A DNA stretch of 8,018 bases, taken from an uncultured Planctomycetaceae bacterium (lineage in GTDB: Bacteria; Planctomycetota; Planctomycetia; Pirellulales; JACPPG01). The stretch spans positions 1-8,018 of the forward strand of contig CAMFLN010000107.1 in the NCBI GenBank assembly GCA_945957305.1, given 5' to 3'. Made by a program: the position numbers and the translations under genes. Of the stretch, positions 5,619 to 8,018 are shown piece after piece. Within the stretch, counting starts at the first letter, position 1. Every line of letters starts with the position of its first letter. Under the pieces are notes generated by a model. It ran no database searches. It was not told where the DNA came from and worked only from the letters and a program-made list of their open reading frames with translations.

Positions 5619-6620
5619 ATGTTACACCGAAAGATGGTACTTTTTGTTTGGGTTGTTGCGGCTCTGTCGTGTCCCGTAACTCGCGCCGACGATTCGAAGC
5701 CGGTTGCCGGTGCCAACGCTCGCCGCCCGGCCGATGACGCGGAGCTGCGCTTTTGGCTGACCAATATGCTGGTCGACCATCGCTTCACGCTTGAGGAAAC
5801 AGCGCTGGCGACAGGCCTCTCTTCGCAGGAGATTTTATCCGCGGTCGACCGGCTCAAGATTGATCGAAACCGTGAGCCGCAGCGGGCCTCAGGCGACTCA
5901 TTGCGCGTGCTGCCTTACCCCGGCGGTCGGCATCCGCGCAGCGGGTTTCTCGAAGGCGCGATCGACCCGCAGCGCGAGACCAAGATCAGCGTCTTCGCGC
6001 CATGGAATGCGTGGAATGACGGTGGTTACGTCGTGGCCGATATTCCGGAAGCGATTTGGTCAAACTTGGGGTTAACCTATCTGGCGCATACGCATGTGCC
6101 GACGATCTGGTCGAAGCAGGGCATCACCCTTGCGCCGCAGGAGTGGAGTCGCAAGGCAGATGGTTCGCTGGCGAGCGTGCGGAAGCTTCCTGGTGGCATC
6201 GAATTCGGGACGAAAGTGACTCCACAACCCACGCAAGTGCGCATGGAAATGTGGCTGACAAACGGCACGAAGGAGACCCTGTCGGACTTGCGCGTGCAAA
6301 ACTGCGTGATGCTCAAGGAATTGCCTGGCTTTACCGCACAAACGAACGACAACAAGGTCTTTCAAAAGCCGTATGTTGCCTGCCGCTCGGAGGATGGCCG
6401 CCGTTGGGTGATAACGGCCTGGGAACCGTGCCAGCGCGTGTGGGGGAATGCTCCGTGTCCCTGCCTGCATTCCGATCCGCAGTTCCCGGATTGCCGGCCC
6501 GGCGAAACGAAGCGGCTGCGCGGCTGGCTGTCGTTCTACGAGGGAACCGATCTCGACGCTGAGCTACAGCGGATTGATGCCATCGGCTGGCGCAACGCCC
6601 CGCGGAACGAATCGCGTTGA
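5619..6620 (+). CDS. Secreted conserved hypothetical protein, planctomycete-type, with HTH-like N-terminal segment
   Basis: The 333-residue product begins with a Sec-type signal peptide: basic LHRK, a hydrophobic core VLFVWVVAALSCPV, and a likely cleavage after TRA (residue 23). Next, residues 42-80 (ELRFWLTNM to DRLK) are helical and include LEETALATGLSSQEILSAV, which reads like a helix-turn-helix. After a linker the main domain (about 96-310) contains LPYPGGRHPRSGF, ISVFAPWN, IPEAIWSNLGLTYLAHTHVPTIW, VQNCVMLK, TNDNKVF, WVITAWEP and RGWLSFYEGTDLD. I associate this motif set with uncharacterised planctomycete proteins; the strand-rich composition suggests a beta-sandwich, but no catalytic function can be assigned. 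Six cysteines (229, 255, 271, 280, 282, 292) cluster in the C-terminal third, compatible with disulfides outside the cytoplasm. GAGG eight bases before ATG 5619 supports this start. The upstream gene diverges; the downstream gene converges. Confidence 0.8.
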   Translation: MLHRKMVLFVWVVAALSCPVTRADDSKPVAGANARRPADDAELRFWLTNMLVDHRFTLEETALATGLSSQEILSAVDRLKIDRNREPQRASGDSLRVLPYPGGRHPRSGFLEGAIDPQRETKISVFAPWNAWNDGGYVVADIPEAIWSNLGLTYLAHTHVPTIWSKQGITLAPQEWSRKADGSLASVRKLPGGIEFGTKVTPQPTQVRMEMWLTNGTKETLSDLRVQNCVMLKELPGFTAQTNDNKVFQKPYVACRSEDGRRWVITAWEPCQRVWGNAPCPCLHSDPQFPDCRPGETKRLRGWLSFYEGTDLDAELQRIDAIGWRNAPRNESR

Positions 6621-6673
6621 CAAAAATCGTGCGAACAGATCGTCGGACGAAGCAAGCAGCCGATATCAGGATG

Positions 6674-6723
6674 GTCGTGTGCCAATCGCTCTGCCGGTGC
6701 CTGTGTTGGCACTCGGACACGAC
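6674..6723. terminator. Long imperfect stem-loop between two convergent genes
   Basis: GTCGTGT (6674-6680) pairs with ACACGAC (6717-6723), and the adjoining GCCAA (6681-6685) pairs with TTGGC (6706-6710). A six-base bulge lies on the 3' side and a 20-base loop caps the stem. It lies 53 bases after the secreted-protein stop and 34 bases after the dehydrogenase stop on the other strand. A shared bidirectional terminator is the natural reading, though neither strand has a clear T-run after the stem. Confidence 0.4.
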
Positions 6724-6757
6724 GATCGACAAGCGGCCAGCGAGCGATAGGAATGCC

Positions 6758-7849
6758 CTAAGTCGCCAGCACGACCTGAGCAGGATTGATCGCCCGGTAT
6801 TTTCCTTTATGGGCCGTGATCTCAAAGGCTTCCGGCACTTTGTCGATGCCCTGTAGCACGTGTGTGATTGTCGGTTTTACGCGTACGCGACCCGAGGCGG
6901 CCAGCCGCACCGTGTGAGCCAAGTGCGCCTGGGTGCTGATGTCAGGAAACACGTAGCGCAGGCTGCGTTCGCGCAGCAAATCGACATTCACCTCGAGCGG
7001 ACCGCCATAGAAAGAGACTCCCACAATTGTTCCGCCGGAGCGTACCGCCTCGATGGCGTTGAGCAAGCTCTGTTGGCCGGCCAGTCCTTGCTTGGGGCTT
7101 CCGCCAGCGCATTCGAAGGCCACATCAGCGCCGCAATCTTGCGTTAATTCTTTGATCGCCGCCAGCGGCTCTGTCTCGCGCGCGTTGAGGGCGTGATCCG
7201 CTCCCAACTCGCGAGAAATGGCGCAGGCCTCTTCGCGCACATCGACGGTGATGATTGTTCCCGCGCCGCTCAGACGGCAAATCTGCAGGCACTCCAGTCC
7301 CATGCTCCCTTGACCGAAAATCACGACCGTGTCACCCATGCGGAGATGGGCGGTTTCGACCGCGGCCACGCAATCGCTCAACGACTGCAGACAGGCCGCC
7401 TCGCTATCCGATATGCAGTCGTCGACTTTGACCAACGCAGTGGCGGGCAGTGACGCCACTTCGGCGAAACAGCCCGGCAGGTCGAAGCCGATCACTGGTC
7501 CGCGTCGGCATAGATGACTGCGCTCGGACCGGCAGAAGGTGCAGGATCCGCAGGGAAGCTTGGCCCGCGCCGCCACACGATCGCCCGGCCGAAACCTGGT
7601 GACGCCATCGCCCACCTCGAGAATGCGCGCACAGAATTCATGTCCGAACAGCTGCAGCGGAGCCTCGGTTTCCAGTCGCCGCTTCACCCGGTCGTAGGCC
7701 AGCGTGGGAATGCCCTGGGCAAGCTGGGCTTCGGTGACGCTCGGCTGCACGCACAGCGGTTGCACAAGGACATGATCGGGCTGTCGCGCCGGCTCGGGCA
7801 CATCGTCCAATCGCAGATCGCCGAAGCTGTAAAACCGCCATGCTTTCAT
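6758..7849 (-). CDS. Zinc-type MDR-superfamily dehydrogenase (threonine/sorbitol dehydrogenase-like)
   Basis: The 363-residue protein has the medium-chain dehydrogenase layout. The catalytic domain carries GHE (69-71) and FRPGDRV (86-92). The structural zinc lobe is complete: Cys100, Cys103, Cys106 and Cys114. The Rossmann domain has VIFGQGSMG (176-184), with Asp203 at the end of strand 2, which favours NAD over NADP. Length is typical (340-365). Members oxidise alcohols or polyols to aldehydes or ketones in the cytoplasm; the substrate is not evident. At the catalytic zinc site, the segment PLCVQPSVTE (31-40) aligns with the usual KACGICGSDL, so the ligand Cys appears to be Pro36, and the third-ligand region QSLSDCVA (155-162) lacks the usual Glu-Pro. 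Activity may therefore be unusual or zinc-independent. ATG 7849 has AAGGAA seven bases before it. It converges with the secreted-protein gene; a short frame lies upstream. Confidence 0.87.
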   Translation of the reverse strand: MKAWRFYSFGDLRLDDVPEPARQPDHVLVQPLCVQPSVTEAQLAQGIPTLAYDRVKRRLETEAPLQLFGHEFCARILEVGDGVTRFRPGDRVAARAKLPCGSCTFCRSERSHLCRRGPVIGFDLPGCFAEVASLPATALVKVDDCISDSEAACLQSLSDCVAAVETAHLRMGDTVVIFGQGSMGLECLQICRLSGAGTIITVDVREEACAISRELGADHALNARETEPLAAIKELTQDCGADVAFECAGGSPKQGLAGQQSLLNAIEAVRSGGTIVGVSFYGGPLEVNVDLLRERSLRYVFPDISTQAHLAHTVRLAASGRVRVKPTITHVLQGIDKVPEAFEITAHKGKYRAINPAQVVLAT

Positions 7850-7856
7850 GAAATGT

Positions 7857-7862
7857 TTCCTT
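7857..7862 (-). promoter_or_regulatory. Shine-Dalgarno AAGGAA for the MDR dehydrogenase
   Basis: On the minus strand AAGGAA lies seven bases before ATG 7849, and the encoded N-terminus MKAWRFYS aligns with the first strand of MDR enzymes. Together they fix this start. Confidence 0.6.
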
Positions 7863-7894
7863 GCACTGTTCGCGGGTCCCGGAGGCGAGCTGCT

Positions 7895-7969
7895 TTATTG
7901 CCGGCGCACGAACTTTTGCAGCGAATGGCAATCGGCAGACACCAGCCCACGATTGCCACCGGCTGACAT
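7895..7969 (-). CDS. Short reading frame upstream of the dehydrogenase: 24-residue leader ORF or tail of a truncated gene
   Basis: On the minus strand, ATG at 7969-7967 opens 24 codons ending in TAA at 7897-7895, 45 bases before the dehydrogenase start. A GAGG sits about five bases before this ATG, and with the two adapter-end bases it reads AGGAGG, so the apparent perfect ribosome site is partly or wholly an artefact of the join. The frame is also open to the contig edge (no stop between 7978 and 7967), so these codons could equally be the C-terminus of an upstream gene in the same operon. The product (MSAGGNRGLV start, KFVRRQ end) is not recognised. Confidence 0.3.
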   Translation of the reverse strand: MSAGGNRGLVSADCHSLQKFVRRQ

Positions 7970-7978
7970 GACAACCTC

Positions 7979-8018
7979 CTGTCTCTTATACACATCTCCG
8001 AGCCCACGAGACGTAGAG
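7979..8018 (+). other. Untrimmed Illumina Nextera (Tn5) adapter, not genomic
   Basis: Bases 7979-7997 are exactly the Tn5 mosaic end CTGTCTCTTATACACATCT, and 7998-8012 are CCGAGCCCACGAGAC, the rest of the Nextera read-2 adapter as read through an insert. The final six bases, GTAGAG, fall where the i7 index begins and agree with the start of the N712 index as I recall it. Genomic sequence therefore ends at about 7978. Confidence 0.97.

Noticed and set aside
6617..6645. Perfect -35 hexamer TTGACA at 6617-6622, overlapping the secreted-protein stop
   Set aside because: No -10-like sequence lies 16-19 bases downstream, and the next gene is on the opposite strand.
1..7978. Defence system, CRISPR array, prophage, integrase or toxin-antitoxin pair
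   Set aside because: No repeat-spacer pattern, nuclease, helicase, recombinase or toxin-like small gene pair is visible; the genes are metabolic or exported types.
7979..7997. Sequence identical to a Tn5 transposon end, which could suggest a mobile element
   Set aside because: It is followed directly by the Nextera read-2 adapter and an index start at the very end of the contig, so it is library-derived.

Overview
The window is GC-rich (about 60% by eye) bacterial chromosomal DNA, most likely from a planctomycete (Planctomycetota, perhaps the Pirellulales side). The clearest lineage markers are a twin-arginine-exported DUF1501 protein and a secreted protein of a type I associate with planctomycetes. 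Sparse gene packing and single genes on alternating strands fit this. The assignment rests on family recognition, not on a search. The right edge is not genomic: the last 40 bases are an Illumina Nextera/Tn5 adapter with the start of an index, so this is an untrimmed contig or read end.

Left part (1-3682, all on +): the 3' end of a Nudix CoA-pyrophosphatase-like gene with a hairpin after it; a canonical HAD phosphatase; a good sigma70-type promoter overlapping the HAD stop codon; an SpsF/NeuA/KdsB-type cytidylyltransferase-like gene whose nucleotide-binding signature is altered; a second HAD-fold gene whose catalytic motifs are substituted; and a 74-residue protein with one C-terminal membrane helix. 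HAD phosphatase next to sugar cytidylyltransferase resembles the pairing used to make CMP-activated acidic sugars, but both the transferase and the second HAD protein look divergent at catalytic positions. They may have a different substrate or a non-catalytic role.

Right part (3683-7978): a DUF1501 gene on - and a secreted protein gene on + diverge from a 159-bp region that holds a promoter candidate with an inverted repeat around its -10. The secreted protein gene then converges on a zinc-type MDR dehydrogenase gene on -, with a long imperfect stem-loop between the two stops. Upstream of the dehydrogenase, at the contig edge, lies a short reading frame that is either a small leader ORF or the last codons of a truncated upstream gene.

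There are no tRNAs, rRNAs, insertion sequences, CRISPR arrays or phage genes visible. I do not see convincing evidence of a new multi-gene system. The most notable items are the two adjacent divergent enzymes (1410-3153), the cysteine-bearing insert in the DUF1501 protein, the HTH-like segment in a secreted protein, the altered catalytic zinc site of the dehydrogenase, and the adapter artefact.
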